DNA of 64,000 nucleotides from Algoriphagus marinus (lineage in GTDB: Bacteria > Bacteroidota > Bacteroidia > Cytophagales > Cyclobacteriaceae): positions 124,001 through 188,000 of the forward strand of contig NZ_MSPQ01000002.1 of NCBI RefSeq assembly GCF_001936475.1, in the 5' to 3' direction. Below, one piece after another: positions 47,252-56,486 of this stretch. The position numbers were made by a program, and so were the translations under genes. The notes beneath the pieces are model-generated. The model made no database searches, was not told where the DNA came from, and saw only the letters and a program-made list of their open reading frames with translations. The number at the start of each line of letters is the position of its first letter. The first letter of the stretch is position 1.

Positions 47252-47279
47252 ACCCCGGGTTTCGTACCTCACCCGGGGT
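47252..47279. repeat. CCCCGGG hairpin
   Basis: ACCCCGGGT (47252-47260) and ACCCGGGGT (47271-47279), a 9-bp stem directly before direct repeat copy 1. Confidence 0.6.
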
Positions 47280-47282
47280 TAT

Positions 47283-47440
47283 TAATGGTTTTACAATGCT
47301 GTCGTCATTTAAAACGGAATGTTTTAAAGCTCCAATCAAAATTCACCTCCAAAACGAAAATTCACTCTCAATATGTCTCAACCGAAGGTTTCTGAAATTT
47401 ATCATTCTTAGGGCGCGGTGGGTGGACATGGAAGCGGGCC
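47283..47440. repeat. 158-bp direct repeat, copy 1
   Basis: Begins TAATGGTTTTACA and ends near GGGCC. It matches copy 2 at 47526-47683 with scattered substitutions and no length change. Short frames in it are not credible genes. Confidence 0.85.
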
Positions 47441-47485
47441 GGCGGTGGCATGTGGGGAGAAGCATTTCCATGTCTTGGGTTTTTG

Positions 47486-47511
47486 GTTCTTTTGGGCCAA
47501 GCCAAAAGAAC
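47486..47511. repeat. 10-bp stem between repeats
   Basis: GTTCTTTTGG (47486-47495), loop GCCAAG, CCAAAAGAAC (47502-47511), lying between the two repeat copies. Confidence 0.65.
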
Positions 47512-47525
47512 AAAGAATAGCCTGG

Positions 47526-47683
47526 TAATGGTTTTACAGTGCCGTAGTCATTTAAAACGGAATGTTTTAAAGCTCCAATCAAAATTCACCTCCAAAACGG
47601 AAATTCACTCTCAATATGTCTCAACCGGAGGTTTCTGAAGTTTATCATTCTTAGGGCGTGCTAGGTAGACATGGACGTGGGCC
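47526..47683. repeat. 158-bp direct repeat, copy 2
   Basis: Second copy, offset 243 bases from copy 1. Shared blocks include the CATTTAAAACGGAATG, TCCAATCAAAATTCACC and CTCTCAATATGTCTCAACC segments. It runs up to the stop of the phosphodiesterase gene. Confidence 0.85.
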
Positions 47684-47688
47684 TATTT

Positions 47689-48192
47689 TCATTTTCCTCG
47701 TTTGCCTAGTTCTACCACTCTAAGATTTTTCACCTGACCTTGCTCCAAATCAAAAAGCAGCAAGGTACGCATCACATGAAAACCTTGCTGCCCAATTGCA
47801 CCGGGGTTCATGTACAAGCAATTCAAATTTGAATCAAATTCCACTTTGCAGATATGGGAATGCCCACAAACAAACACTTGTGGCTGAATCTCTTTTAGAT
47901 GTTGTTTCACCCCTTTCGCATATCGAGGCGGCTTTCCCCCAATATGAGTTATAGCCACTTTAACCCCTTCCTGAGAAAAAACAGACCATTCAGGATAGCT
48001 TTCCTGTATTTCGGCATCGTCAATATTTCCAAAAACAGCTCGAATAGTCTTTCCGGAAGGCAATTGCCTCATGACTTCCATAGAACCAATATCTCCGGCA
48101 TGCCAGATCTCATCACAATCTTGCAAATAGGTAAGCGTTTTGTGATCAATGTAACTGTGAGAGTCAGAAATGAGAGCGATCTTCGTGGACAT
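47689..48192 (-). CDS. YfcE-type metallophosphoesterase
   Basis: 167 residues. A calcineurin-like phosphodiesterase: ALISDSHSYIDH, WHAGDIG, VFGNID(D), THIGG and CGHSHICKV provide the metal ligands; NPGAIGQQG is the closing motif. YfcE/MJ0936 enzymes hydrolyse phosphodiesters with Mn2+ in vitro; the natural substrate is unknown. The 3' end adjoins the direct repeat. Confidence 0.92.
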   Translation of the reverse strand: MSTKIALISDSHSYIDHKTLTYLQDCDEIWHAGDIGSMEVMRQLPSGKTIRAVFGNIDDAEIQESYPEWSVFSQEGVKVAITHIGGKPPRYAKGVKQHLKEIQPQVFVCGHSHICKVEFDSNLNCLYMNPGAIGQQGFHVMRTLLLFDLEQGQVKNLRVVELGKRGK

Positions 48193-48261
48193 TTGAATTG
48201 AAAGTGTTTAAATTTTCATTTCAATATGGAATTGCAAATCTTTACATCAAACTTATTCGCT

Positions 48262-48660
48262 ATGAAAACTTCAAAAATCCTCTACTTCGCCTTCGCTCTT
48301 TTTCTCCTCCAGTTCAATTTTGCACTTGCTCAAAGTACCGATTCTGCCACTGTAGTCAGTGTAGAAACTTTTGAGAAAATGGCAAAAAAGAAGAAAAACG
48401 CTGTTTTGGATGTACGGACGCCAGAAGAAATGGCAGAAGGACACCTGATAAATGCTTTAAATTTTGACTTTCTGGATGAAAGCTTTCCAGAGAAAATTGA
48501 AAGCCTAAACAAAAATAAAACGTACCTACTCTATTGTCGATCAGGCAAGCGAACAGCAAAAGCTGGTGCATTGATGAAAGCAGCCGGTTTCAAAAATGTT
48601 TACATGCTTGAAGGCGGTATAACTGCCTGGACAGAGGAAGGCAAACCAATCGAAAAATGA
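48262..48660 (+). CDS. Exported rhodanese-like protein
   Basis: 132 residues from the ATG at 48262, which gives a good signal peptide (YFAFALFLLQFNFALAQ); the frame opens 12 codons earlier. A single rhodanese domain with VLDVRTPEEMAEGHL and the active-site Cys in LLYCRSGKRTAKA. Periplasmic rhodanese domains transfer sulfane sulfur or sense redox state. It overlaps the aldehyde dehydrogenase start (ATGA). Confidence 0.87.
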   Translation: MKTSKILYFAFALFLLQFNFALAQSTDSATVVSVETFEKMAKKKKNAVLDVRTPEEMAEGHLINALNFDFLDESFPEKIESLNKNKTYLLYCRSGKRTAKAGALMKAAGFKNVYMLEGGITAWTEEGKPIEK

Positions 48661-50027
48661 CCCAAATCTCTTCCATTAATCCATTCACAGGAGAAATCCT
48701 GAAAAAATTCACTTCCCCATCTGAACAGGAAATAGAGACTGCACTTGCCAATGGTGATGCAGCTTTTGATACTTGGAAGAAAACGAGCTTTGAATTCAGG
48801 TCTGGATTAATGAAGAAAGCAGGTCAAAGACTGAGAGATCAAAAAGAGAAATATGCTCGACTGATCTCGCTGGAGATGGGTAAAGTCATTAAAGAATCTA
48901 GATCTGAAATTGAAAAATGCGCCTGGGTCTGCGATTACTATGCAGACCAAGCTGAATCATTTTTGGCAGATCTCAGAATTGATTTACCTGATGGTGCAAA
49001 AGCCAAGGTAAAACATCAACCTCTCGGAATGGTCTTGGCAGTAATGCCCTGGAATTTTCCCTTTTGGCAAGTTTTTAGATTTGCTGCACCGACTTTAATG
49101 GCGGGGAATGTTGGAATATTGAAGCATGCCTCGAATGTCCCACAGTGTGCATTGGCCATCGAGGAAGTTTTTACATCCGCTGGTTTTCCAAAAGGTGTAT
49201 TTCAAAGCCTTTTGATTGATTCCAAAGCTACAACTAAACTGATTTCTGATTCTAGAATCAAAGCCGTAACCCTGACAGGAAGCGAAAAAGCTGGCGCTTC
49301 GGTTGCATCTGAAGCCGGAAAAAACATCAAAAAATCGCTTTTAGAACTTGGAGGAAGCGATCCGTTTATAGTGTTGAATGATGCAGACGTTAACTTGGCT
49401 GCAACCACTGCGGTAAAATCCCGAATGATTAATTTCGGACAAAGCTGTATCGCCGCTAAGCGTTTCATTATCGAAGCAGGAGTTTATGATCAATTTCTGG
49501 AAAGTTTCACTAAAGAACTTGCTAAGCTAAAAAAAGGTGATCCTATGGATGAGGAGGCCGACTTTGCTTGTATGGCTCGGGGAGATTTAGCGATGGAGCT
49601 ATATGAGCAGGTAAAAAAATCTGTTGATCTAGGCGCAAAATTGCTTCTTGGAGGTAAAAAACCAGCGAAGGATTCGCCATTTTTTGAACCAACCATTTTA
49701 ACCGAAATACCAAAAAATGCTCCGGCCTATTCTGAGGAAATGTTTGGACCGGTTGCCTTAATTTTTAAAGTGGAAAATGAGCAAGAAGCTGTTTTACTAG
49801 CCAATGATTCCGAATTCGGTTTGGGTGGTTCGCTATGGACTAGAAATCTGGAAAAAGGTGAAAAATTAGCCGAGCAAATCGAAACAGGAGCTGTTTTTAT
49901 TAATTCTATGACAGCCTCTAATCCGCACCTTCCTTTTGGAGGAGTGAAAAAATCGGGCTATGGACGGGAATTAAGCAGAAATGGCATCTTAGAATTCGTG
50001 AATTCAAAGACCGTTTTCTTAGGCTGA
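48657..50027 (+). CDS. NAD(P)-dependent succinate-semialdehyde dehydrogenase
   Basis: 456 residues, aldehyde dehydrogenase superfamily. VMPWNFPFWQVFR is the cofactor-binding start, TGSEKAGASVAS follows, LELGGSDPFIV has the catalytic Glu, and FGQSCIAAKRF has the nucleophile Cys. The C-terminal LPFGGVKKSGYGREL is conserved. The short length and the sequence pattern match the Sad/YneI group that oxidises succinic semialdehyde; other aldehydes remain possible. It is translated with the rhodanese gene. Confidence 0.88.
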   Translation: MTQISSINPFTGEILKKFTSPSEQEIETALANGDAAFDTWKKTSFEFRSGLMKKAGQRLRDQKEKYARLISLEMGKVIKESRSEIEKCAWVCDYYADQAESFLADLRIDLPDGAKAKVKHQPLGMVLAVMPWNFPFWQVFRFAAPTLMAGNVGILKHASNVPQCALAIEEVFTSAGFPKGVFQSLLIDSKATTKLISDSRIKAVTLTGSEKAGASVASEAGKNIKKSLLELGGSDPFIVLNDADVNLAATTAVKSRMINFGQSCIAAKRFIIEAGVYDQFLESFTKELAKLKKGDPMDEEADFACMARGDLAMELYEQVKKSVDLGAKLLLGGKKPAKDSPFFEPTILTEIPKNAPAYSEEMFGPVALIFKVENEQEAVLLANDSEFGLGGSLWTRNLEKGEKLAEQIETGAVFINSMTASNPHLPFGGVKKSGYGRELSRNGILEFVNSKTVFLG

Positions 50028-50110
50028 CCGTTTAGGTATTAAAAGCTGCTTATTTTTGCTTTTGGCCAATTCCTTTCTATTTTTACGAGCCAAAATTTAG
50101 TCATATACTA

Positions 50111-51088
50111 ATGAGAGAAATACAGTTTCGAGAAGCCCTAAGAGAGGCAATGTCCGAGGAAATGAGACGTGATCCAAACGTCTTTTTGATGGGAGAAGAA
50201 GTAGCTGAATACAACGGAGCATACAAAGTGTCTCAAGGGATGCTGGATGAATTCGGTCCTGAAAGAGTTTATGACACCCCAATCGCCGAGCTAGGATTTG
50301 CAGGTCTGGGTGTTGGAGCTGCCATGAATGGATTGAAGCCAATCATCGAGTTTATGACCTTCAACTTTTCTTTAGTTGCTATAGATCAGATCATTAACTC
50401 AGCAGCTAAAATGCTTGCCATGTCTGGCGGAGCTTATAGTGTCCCAGTTGTTTTCAGAGGTCCTACCGGAAATGCAGGTCAATTGGGAGCAACACACTCG
50501 TCCAACTTTGAAAATTGGTTTGCAAATACGCCTGGTCTAAAGGTGATTGTACCATCCAATCCATATGATGCAAAAGGCTTGATGAAAGCCGCAATCCGTG
50601 ACCCGGATCCAGTGATCTTCATGGAATCTGAAGTGATGTATTCTGACAAAGGTGAAGTGCCTGAGGGAGAATACCTACTTCCAATCGGTGTGGCAGATAT
50701 CAAGCGAAAAGGAAAAGATGTAACTGTGATTTCCTTTGGAAAAATGATGAAAGTCGCTTTGGAAGCAGCCGAAGAAATGGCAAAAGAAGGAGTTGATTGC
50801 GAAGTAATCGATCTAAGAACCGTTAGGCCAATTGACTATGCCACTTGCTTGGAATCTGTAAAGAAAACCAATCGCGTAGTCATCGTGGAAGAAGCAAATC
50901 CTATTGCAGGTATTTCCTCAGAATTGACTTACCACTTCCAGCGCTATGCATTCGACTATTTGGATGCTCCTGTGATCCGAGTAAACTCTATGGATATCCC
51001 ATTGAGCTACTCGCCAAACTACATCGAGGCTACGCTTCCTAATGTGAAACGAACCATTGATGCGATCAAGAAAGTAACTTATAAGTAA
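50111..51088 (+). CDS. pdhB: Pyruvate dehydrogenase E1 component, beta subunit
   Basis: 325 residues. The beta half of the alpha2beta2 E1, which decarboxylates pyruvate with thiamine diphosphate. MREIQFREALREAMSEEMRRD, FLMGEEVAEYNGAYKVSQG, RVYDTPIAE, and the C-terminal VVIVEEANPIAGISSEL are typical. The alpha subunit and E2 are not adjacent, which occurs in related genomes. A TATTTTTG box at 50051-50058 is a possible -7 element. Confidence 0.95.
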   Translation: MREIQFREALREAMSEEMRRDPNVFLMGEEVAEYNGAYKVSQGMLDEFGPERVYDTPIAELGFAGLGVGAAMNGLKPIIEFMTFNFSLVAIDQIINSAAKMLAMSGGAYSVPVVFRGPTGNAGQLGATHSSNFENWFANTPGLKVIVPSNPYDAKGLMKAAIRDPDPVIFMESEVMYSDKGEVPEGEYLLPIGVADIKRKGKDVTVISFGKMMKVALEAAEEMAKEGVDCEVIDLRTVRPIDYATCLESVKKTNRVVIVEEANPIAGISSELTYHFQRYAFDYLDAPVIRVNSMDIPLSYSPNYIEATLPNVKRTIDAIKKVTYK

Positions 51089-51331
51089 TTTTAATTTTCT
51101 GAAATAGATCGGAAGATTAAATTTATTTGAAGACAGAAGACAGAAGACCGCAGACCGAAGTAGATTGAAAATACTATCTATTCAGTTTTCATATGATTAT
51201 AACTTGTTTTTTAAAGGCCATATGGAATCTCGCAGATTATAATCATCCCAGTGTTTGACTTTTTAGTCATGCTCGATTTCATTTGGTTAAATTATAAAAC
51301 AGTTTAAAAGGAAATCAGAAATACATAAAAA

Positions 51332-51360
51332 AGCCCGCCTTTATCCAAAGGCGGGTTTTT
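51332..51360 (+). terminator. Terminator downstream of pdhB
   Basis: CCCGCCTTT and AAAGGCGGG around ATCC, then T-run, about 240 bases after pdhB. Confidence 0.85.
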
Positions 51361-51394
51361 TTGTTACCCAATCTATCTATTATTTTATTTTAGA

Positions 51395-51428
51395 AATAAA
51401 GGGTTCCAACAAGTTGGAACCCTTTATT
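51395..51428 (-). terminator. Terminator of the outer-membrane receptor gene
   Basis: A perfect 16-bp stem, AATAAAGGGTTCCAAC and complement, around AA, ending eight bases below the gene's stop. Confidence 0.8.
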
Positions 51429-51436
51429 GTTTAATT

Positions 51437-53938
51437 CTAGTTGTTCTCTCCACCTGCTGGTGCACCTTCTTTTAAGTCATCATTGTTGACTGACTTTCTC
51501 TTTCGAGGTCTTCCTTGATCCATACTAAGCTTTCCAATTCGGTAGCTGAAATTCACTTTGAAGTTCATGTTACGAATGGCAGAAGTACTGTTTTGTACGA
51601 TAGTCGGAGTGATGATTTCATTACGGATGATGAATTCTTTAGCTAAGAAATTCTCAGCTCCAAATCCAATACTTCCTCTTTTCTCTGCAAACTGCTTATT
51701 CAAACTCAAACCGTATGCAGCAAATCCTCCTGAACTACCCTGCAATTCTACTCTTCTACCTCTTGCAAAGGTGAACAACTGCAACTGCCAGTTTTTAGGA
51801 AGTGTGTAGTTTCCAAACATTCTACCGCTTACTACAAAACCTTCATTTTGGGCAGCAAGCAATGGATCAGTCAATCCATTATCTAAAATGGCGTAGTAAG
51901 TATCAAATCCACCGTTGAAAGAAAGCTTGTTGCTCGCATTGATATTAAAGAACACACTTCCACCAATCGCCTGCTCACGGCCGATATTTTCAAAAGTGGT
52001 GAAAATCACGCCATCATCCTGAATCGTACGAACAGACTGGATGGAGCCAGTGGTATTTCTGTAGAATGAAGTGAAATTGATTACAGTGCCTTTGATAAAA
52101 GTGCTGTAGCCTACTTCGTAATTATCTGTCAACTCAGGATCCAAAGTCGGATTACCTTGAGAAATCTGAAGTGGATTAGAAGCTTCGATGTTTGGATTCA
52201 AGAATCTTAAAGAAGGTCTTGAAATTCTTCTATTGTAAGCTGCTTTAATCAGATTTCCGTTTTTCAATTTTCTACTCGCATTGATACTTGGCACCAAGGT
52301 TCCATAAGAAGGAATATCTACGGTAGTTTCTGTTTTGAAATCTGCATTGATCGAAGTGTACTCATATCTCAAACCTGTCTTTAAAGTGTAATTCTTCAAA
52401 AGGTTAAAGGTGTAAGAAGCGTAACCCGCAGTCACATTTTGATCGTAACTGAATTCATTGCTTAGACTTGGATTCGGGTTTTCAACATATTCTCCATCTG
52501 CTCCATCTGCCTGGAAGTAGGCAAAGTCAGAATAAGCCTTTCTCAAAATATTCTTAGCACCGTATTCTAAAATCGATTTTCCTTCATCTCCTATTGGATT
52601 TACGAAATCCACCTGAGCTGTAAATTCCTCATTTCTGCTCGGGTTGTCATTTCTAAGTCTAGAGTCTATTGTCTCTAAATCATCCTCATAAAGTGAGTTA
52701 ACAAAAGAATTCTGACGGTTATTTCTGCTGTATAGTGTCAGTAAGCTGAACTCTTTTCCTTTTTTCTCAAAGGTCTTGGTGTAGTTCACACTCACATCAA
52801 TCGTATTGGACTCATCTACTACATCCGTACCACGAAGGGCAGTTCTAATCAACTGATCATTCAGGAAATTTTGTGTAAGAAAATCGTTTTGATTGCTATT
52901 GGAATTTCTAACTCCAAAATTCACCGAACCTGTCAAGAAATTGAACTTATCAATCTCATAATCTACTCCGAAGTTGTATCTACCAAAAAGGTCTCTTCGC
53001 TCAGTATCTGCTGACTGCAAGATTCTTGACATACTGTTGTCCGGGTTAGAGAGCAATTGGTCATTTTCAAACCGACCATTAATATTATATCCAGCTCTAC
53101 CGAATCCACCTAAAGAGAAACCTAACTTCCCTTTTCTAGCTGCTCCATTCAAGCTCAGATTTGATCCTCGTAGACCAAAACCACTATTAATATTCAAAGT
53201 CATTCCTTGGAAATTATTCTTCTTAGTAATGATGTTGATCACCCCAGAAGTACCTTCTGCATCAAATCGCGCCGAAGGAGAAGTAATTACCTCCACTGCT
53301 TTAATCTCATCCGCCGGAATCTGTCTCAAGGCATCGGCAATACTGCTTGCAGTTATCGCAGATGGTCTATTGTCAATCAATACCTGGATATTGCTACTTC
53401 CTCTCATGGATACGTTACCATCAAAATCCACTGAAAGCATAGGCACTCTTCTCAATACATCCGTAGCATCACCACCGGCAGTAGTCTTATCGTTTTCTGC
53501 TTTATAGATGGTACGATCTACACGCTCTTCAATCAATTCACGCTGACCCTGCACGGTCACTTCTTCGAGCGCCACGCCTTCGTCGGTAAGTTCTATTTCT
53601 CCTAGGTTCACATCTCCTGTAGGTGAGGTTACTTCGATTCCCTTAATGACTTTTGTCTCAAAGCCCAAAAAGCTAATCTTTAAATCATAGGTCCCAACTT
53701 CAAAACCGGCGATAAAGAACTTCCCCTCATCATCTGCCACTCCTCCGGCGATATTGGTTTCAGAGCCTGATTTATATAGAGCAGCTGTCGCATAAGCCAC
53801 AGCCTCTCCTGTTTTCAGATCCTTTGCCGTTCCGATGATTCTCGCAGGCTGCTTGGTTTGCTGTGGTGTTTGCTGCGCAAATGTTGTCCCCACAGCCAAG
53901 AAAAAGGTGATTGCGAGTAGATTGATTAGATTTTTCAT
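51437..53938 (-). CDS. TonB-dependent receptor-like outer-membrane beta-barrel protein
   Basis: 833 residues from the ATG at 53938, which supplies a signal peptide (LLAITFFLAVGTTFAQQ); the longer frame adds 51 implausible residues. A carboxypeptidase regulatory-like domain (IIGTAKDLKTGEAVAYATAALY) is followed by a plug (DVLRRVPMLSVDFDGNVSMRGSSNIQVLID; RFDAEGTSGVINIITKK in parts) and the outer-membrane beta-barrel (OMP_b-brl_3 type). It lacks the SusC N-terminal signature and has no SusD partner. Divergent from it is a LytS/LytTR pair, a plausible regulator. Confidence 0.87.
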   Translation of the reverse strand: MKNLINLLAITFFLAVGTTFAQQTPQQTKQPARIIGTAKDLKTGEAVAYATAALYKSGSETNIAGGVADDEGKFFIAGFEVGTYDLKISFLGFETKVIKGIEVTSPTGDVNLGEIELTDEGVALEEVTVQGQRELIEERVDRTIYKAENDKTTAGGDATDVLRRVPMLSVDFDGNVSMRGSSNIQVLIDNRPSAITASSIADALRQIPADEIKAVEVITSPSARFDAEGTSGVINIITKKNNFQGMTLNINSGFGLRGSNLSLNGAARKGKLGFSLGGFGRAGYNINGRFENDQLLSNPDNSMSRILQSADTERRDLFGRYNFGVDYEIDKFNFLTGSVNFGVRNSNSNQNDFLTQNFLNDQLIRTALRGTDVVDESNTIDVSVNYTKTFEKKGKEFSLLTLYSRNNRQNSFVNSLYEDDLETIDSRLRNDNPSRNEEFTAQVDFVNPIGDEGKSILEYGAKNILRKAYSDFAYFQADGADGEYVENPNPSLSNEFSYDQNVTAGYASYTFNLLKNYTLKTGLRYEYTSINADFKTETTVDIPSYGTLVPSINASRKLKNGNLIKAAYNRRISRPSLRFLNPNIEASNPLQISQGNPTLDPELTDNYEVGYSTFIKGTVINFTSFYRNTTGSIQSVRTIQDDGVIFTTFENIGREQAIGGSVFFNINASNKLSFNGGFDTYYAILDNGLTDPLLAAQNEGFVVSGRMFGNYTLPKNWQLQLFTFARGRRVELQGSSGGFAAYGLSLNKQFAEKRGSIGFGAENFLAKEFIIRNEIITPTIVQNSTSAIRNMNFKVNFSYRIGKLSMDQGRPRKRKSVNNDDLKEGAPAGGENN

Positions 53939-54245
53939 GTGGTGTTGGTATAAAATAAATCCTTTGAAAGAATAATTTTTGAGTTGCTTCGAATGGTTAA
54001 TGAACCAACTCACGATTCTAATACCCCAAAAAAACAGTGAATGTTTTGAGTATTTACAGCTAATAGACCGCAAGGGTGGTTTTATCGACAAAGAGGGTTT
54101 TATGCCTGATAAAAACAGGGATTTAGAAAGATTTGGCTTTTATCAGGTGTACTGAAGAGTTCAGCGTCAAAAAAGCACTTTTGGTAGATTACGCTTGATA
54201 CAGACATAAAAGTTTCTTTAGCTTGCTCTAATAATTAGAAATATT
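53939..54245. promoter_or_regulatory. Divergent regulatory region
   Basis: 307 bases between the receptor and the histidine kinase. CCTGATAAAA (54105-54114) and TTTTATCAGG (54138-54147) are perfect inverted repeats. GGTTTTAT occurs twice as direct repeats at 54078-54085 and 54096-54103, spaced 18 bases, somewhat like LytTR-binding sites. Confidence 0.45.
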
Positions 54246-55325
54246 ATGACGATACCAATTCAAAATAAAAGCAAAAGAGTCTCTGTTCTAATCCATATTC
54301 TGGGCTGGACCATGTTGGGGATTGTGCTTTTACTTTTATCCCCGTTGTCATGGCGAGTAGACGTACCGATCCAATATTGGTGGAAACAGATTTTCCTGGG
54401 AGGTCTATTATCGGTTATTTTTTATATCAATATGCTGGTGCTGGTACCAAGATTTCTCTTGCAGGACAAACTCTACCTGTACCTCATGATTCTGCTAATC
54501 GGAGTGGTATTCTACTTCGGTCTGATTATTTACTTCGAAAATATCATCAACCTTCCCGAAATAATGCATAACGCATTTAACCCGGGTAAGCCTTTCAAGC
54601 CTAACGGAAGATGGGTTTTTGGAGATGTGTTTCACCTGATGCTTTTCTTGCTTTCCCTAGGAATTAGCACTTCGGTGGCTTCTGTTCAGAAATGGCAAAA
54701 GGATGAATCTATCCGAAAGGAACTTGATCGTCAGCGAATTAATACTGAATTATCTTATTTAAAAGCGCAGATTAATCCGCATTTCTTTTTCAATACACTT
54801 AATAACATCTATTCCCTCACCAACCTTGATGTAAAAAAAGCACAGGAAGCTTTATTGAAACTTTCGCGAATGATGCGCTATGTCCTTTATGAAAATCAAA
54901 AGGATGAAACGCTTCTGAGCAAAGAGGTCAATTTCATCAACGACTACATTGAATTGATGAAAATGCGACTCTCTGCAAACGTAAAGCTCGATATACAGGT
55001 GGAGGCTCCAAAAGAGGATTTGGTCATTGCTCCTATGCTATTGTTGCCTTTCCTTGAAAACTGTTTCAAACATGGTGTGAGCTCTCAAAAAGAAAGTGAG
55101 ATTCTGATTAAACTCGAAGTAATGGGAGAAACGCTATTCTTTGAAACCCGAAATCATATTTTCCCGCTTCACCCGGAGAGCCCGGAGGCAAAGGAAAACG
55201 GCATCGGTTTGGTCAACACCAAACGAAGATTGAGTCTGCTTTATCCAGAAAAACATCGCCTGAAGTTTGGTAAAGACGAATCCAATGAGGAGTATTGGGT
55301 TAATCTTACCATTGATCTATCATGA
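54246..55325 (+). CDS. LytS-type sensor histidine kinase
   Basis: 359 residues. Four hydrophobic helices in the first 150 residues anchor it in the inner membrane. The His_kinase domain follows with YLKAQINPHFFFNTLNNIY (phospho-acceptor His near 180) and a divergent HATPase_c domain (PMLLLPFLENCFKHG; GIGLVNTKRRLSLLYPE). No periplasmic sensor domain is evident, so the signal is probably sensed in the membrane. Its stop overlaps the response regulator's start (ATGA). Confidence 0.92.
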   Translation: MTIPIQNKSKRVSVLIHILGWTMLGIVLLLLSPLSWRVDVPIQYWWKQIFLGGLLSVIFYINMLVLVPRFLLQDKLYLYLMILLIGVVFYFGLIIYFENIINLPEIMHNAFNPGKPFKPNGRWVFGDVFHLMLFLLSLGISTSVASVQKWQKDESIRKELDRQRINTELSYLKAQINPHFFFNTLNNIYSLTNLDVKKAQEALLKLSRMMRYVLYENQKDETLLSKEVNFINDYIELMKMRLSANVKLDIQVEAPKEDLVIAPMLLLPFLENCFKHGVSSQKESEILIKLEVMGETLFFETRNHIFPLHPESPEAKENGIGLVNTKRRLSLLYPEKHRLKFGKDESNEEYWVNLTIDLS

Positions 55326-56068
55326 TTCTCAACTGCGTAGCTATAGACGATGAACCCTTAGCCTTAGAGTTGGTCAGCAAATTCATCGAGCAAACTTCCT
55401 TTTTGAAATTAATTGGCAAATTCTCAAATGCCATCGAAGCTTTGGGCTTTATCAACCAAAACGAAGTTCAGCTTATATTTATGGATATACAGATGCCCGA
55501 TCTATCGGGGATGGAACTTGCCCGGGTACTTGATGGGAAGAAAAACTCGGATAAGACCAGGATTATCTTTGCCACCGCCTACCATCAATTTGCTATCGAA
55601 GGCTACAAAGTCGAAGCCCTAGACTATTTACTCAAGCCCTACAGCTATGAAGATTTTCTTTCGGCTGCTACGAAAGGATTTTCCTACTTCGAAAAACTAA
55701 ATCAAACTGATACTTCGGCTCAAAAAAAGACTGAATCCAGCATTCCCGACTATATTTTCTTAAAAGTCGAATATCAACTGGTCAAGGTGATGCTGAAGGA
55801 TATCAGCTATGTAGAAGCCTACAAAGACTACGTAAAGGTTCATTTGATCTCAAAAACCAATCCCCTGCTTTCGCTGACGAGTTTGAAAAGTATGGAAGAG
55901 CTTCTTCCCGCCGATCAGTTTATGCGAGTGCATCGCTCCTTTATCGTCGCACTGGATCATATCGAATCCGTCTCCAAAAACACAATCAATATCGGCAATC
56001 AATCCATCACCGTAGGTGACAATTACAAAGAAGCCTTCTTGGAGTTTATGAGTAGATGGATGAGTTGA
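55322..56068 (+). CDS. LytTR-family response regulator
   Basis: 248 residues. Receiver domain with AIDDEPLA, phospho-acceptor Asp55 in FMDIQMPDLSGMEL, and LLKPYSYEDF; then a C-terminal LytTR DNA-binding domain (YIFLKVEYQLVKV, DISYVEAYKDYVKVHL, FMRVHRSFIVALDHIE). It pairs with the preceding kinase. LytTR regulators bind short direct repeats; the adjacent receptor promoter is the nearest candidate target. Confidence 0.94.
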   Translation: MILNCVAIDDEPLALELVSKFIEQTSFLKLIGKFSNAIEALGFINQNEVQLIFMDIQMPDLSGMELARVLDGKKNSDKTRIIFATAYHQFAIEGYKVEALDYLLKPYSYEDFLSAATKGFSYFEKLNQTDTSAQKKTESSIPDYIFLKVEYQLVKVMLKDISYVEAYKDYVKVHLISKTNPLLSLTSLKSMEELLPADQFMRVHRSFIVALDHIESVSKNTINIGNQSITVGDNYKEAFLEFMSRWMS

Positions 56069-56486
56069 GGTTTTGGATGAAAGAGAGAGCGGGGATTGGG
56101 AGAATAAAACCTCTATTCTCCAAAAACGAGTATAGCAGATTAATCAGGAAGGGTTCTGGTAGAAACACTTAAGAGCTAACTATTAGAATTAGTAATCATT
56201 TAAGAGTCACTATTCCGATTACCGGATTCAGCTCTTTGGTATCGGTATCCGAAAATGATGCTTTTTACACGAAATAGAGCTGCTCTAATGAATTTCTGAG
56301 AGGATGGATTTTGAGCTGATTAGAATCATCATCCAGTAATTCTCCCATAGGATGGGAAATTAGAATATCTCCAAAAGATGACCTAATTAATTTTATGGTA
56401 TAAGGCTAAACAGAATAATGATTCATCGTTTGTATTTTTTAGTTTGGAAATATAACCATTGAATCTAATTTCAAATTAAGGGATTC
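56069..56486. other. Intergenic region, no gene seen
   Basis: 418 bases. A small hairpin, GGAGAATA (56099-56106) and TATTCTCC (56114-56121), follows the response regulator but lacks a T-run. TCCCAT/ATGGGA at about 56344-56358 is another weak hairpin. No coding remnant is recognisable. Confidence 0.4.

Larger units (their letters stand above)
51089..51436. other. Intergenic region with two terminators and a degenerate short repeat
   Basis: Near 51130-51160 a run of GAAGACAGAAGACAGAAGAC-type units appears. Downstream are the two hairpins listed separately. No gene is seen. Confidence 0.5.

Noticed and set aside
47296..47638. Short frames over the direct repeats
   Set aside because: They arise from repeated non-coding DNA with hairpins; composition and broken ends do not support genes.
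47183..47683. Possible CRISPR array
   Set aside because: Only two long, unequal-function copies with an 85-base spacer and no cas genes; the repeat length is far too great.
52974..53507. 177-codon plus-strand frame inside the outer-membrane receptor gene
   Set aside because: It is antisense to a clear receptor plug and barrel sequence; Pro/Leu-rich composition is that of a mirror frame.
56069..56486. Gene remnant or small RNA
   Set aside because: No recoverable protein pieces in any frame, and the hairpins are too weak to argue for an RNA gene.
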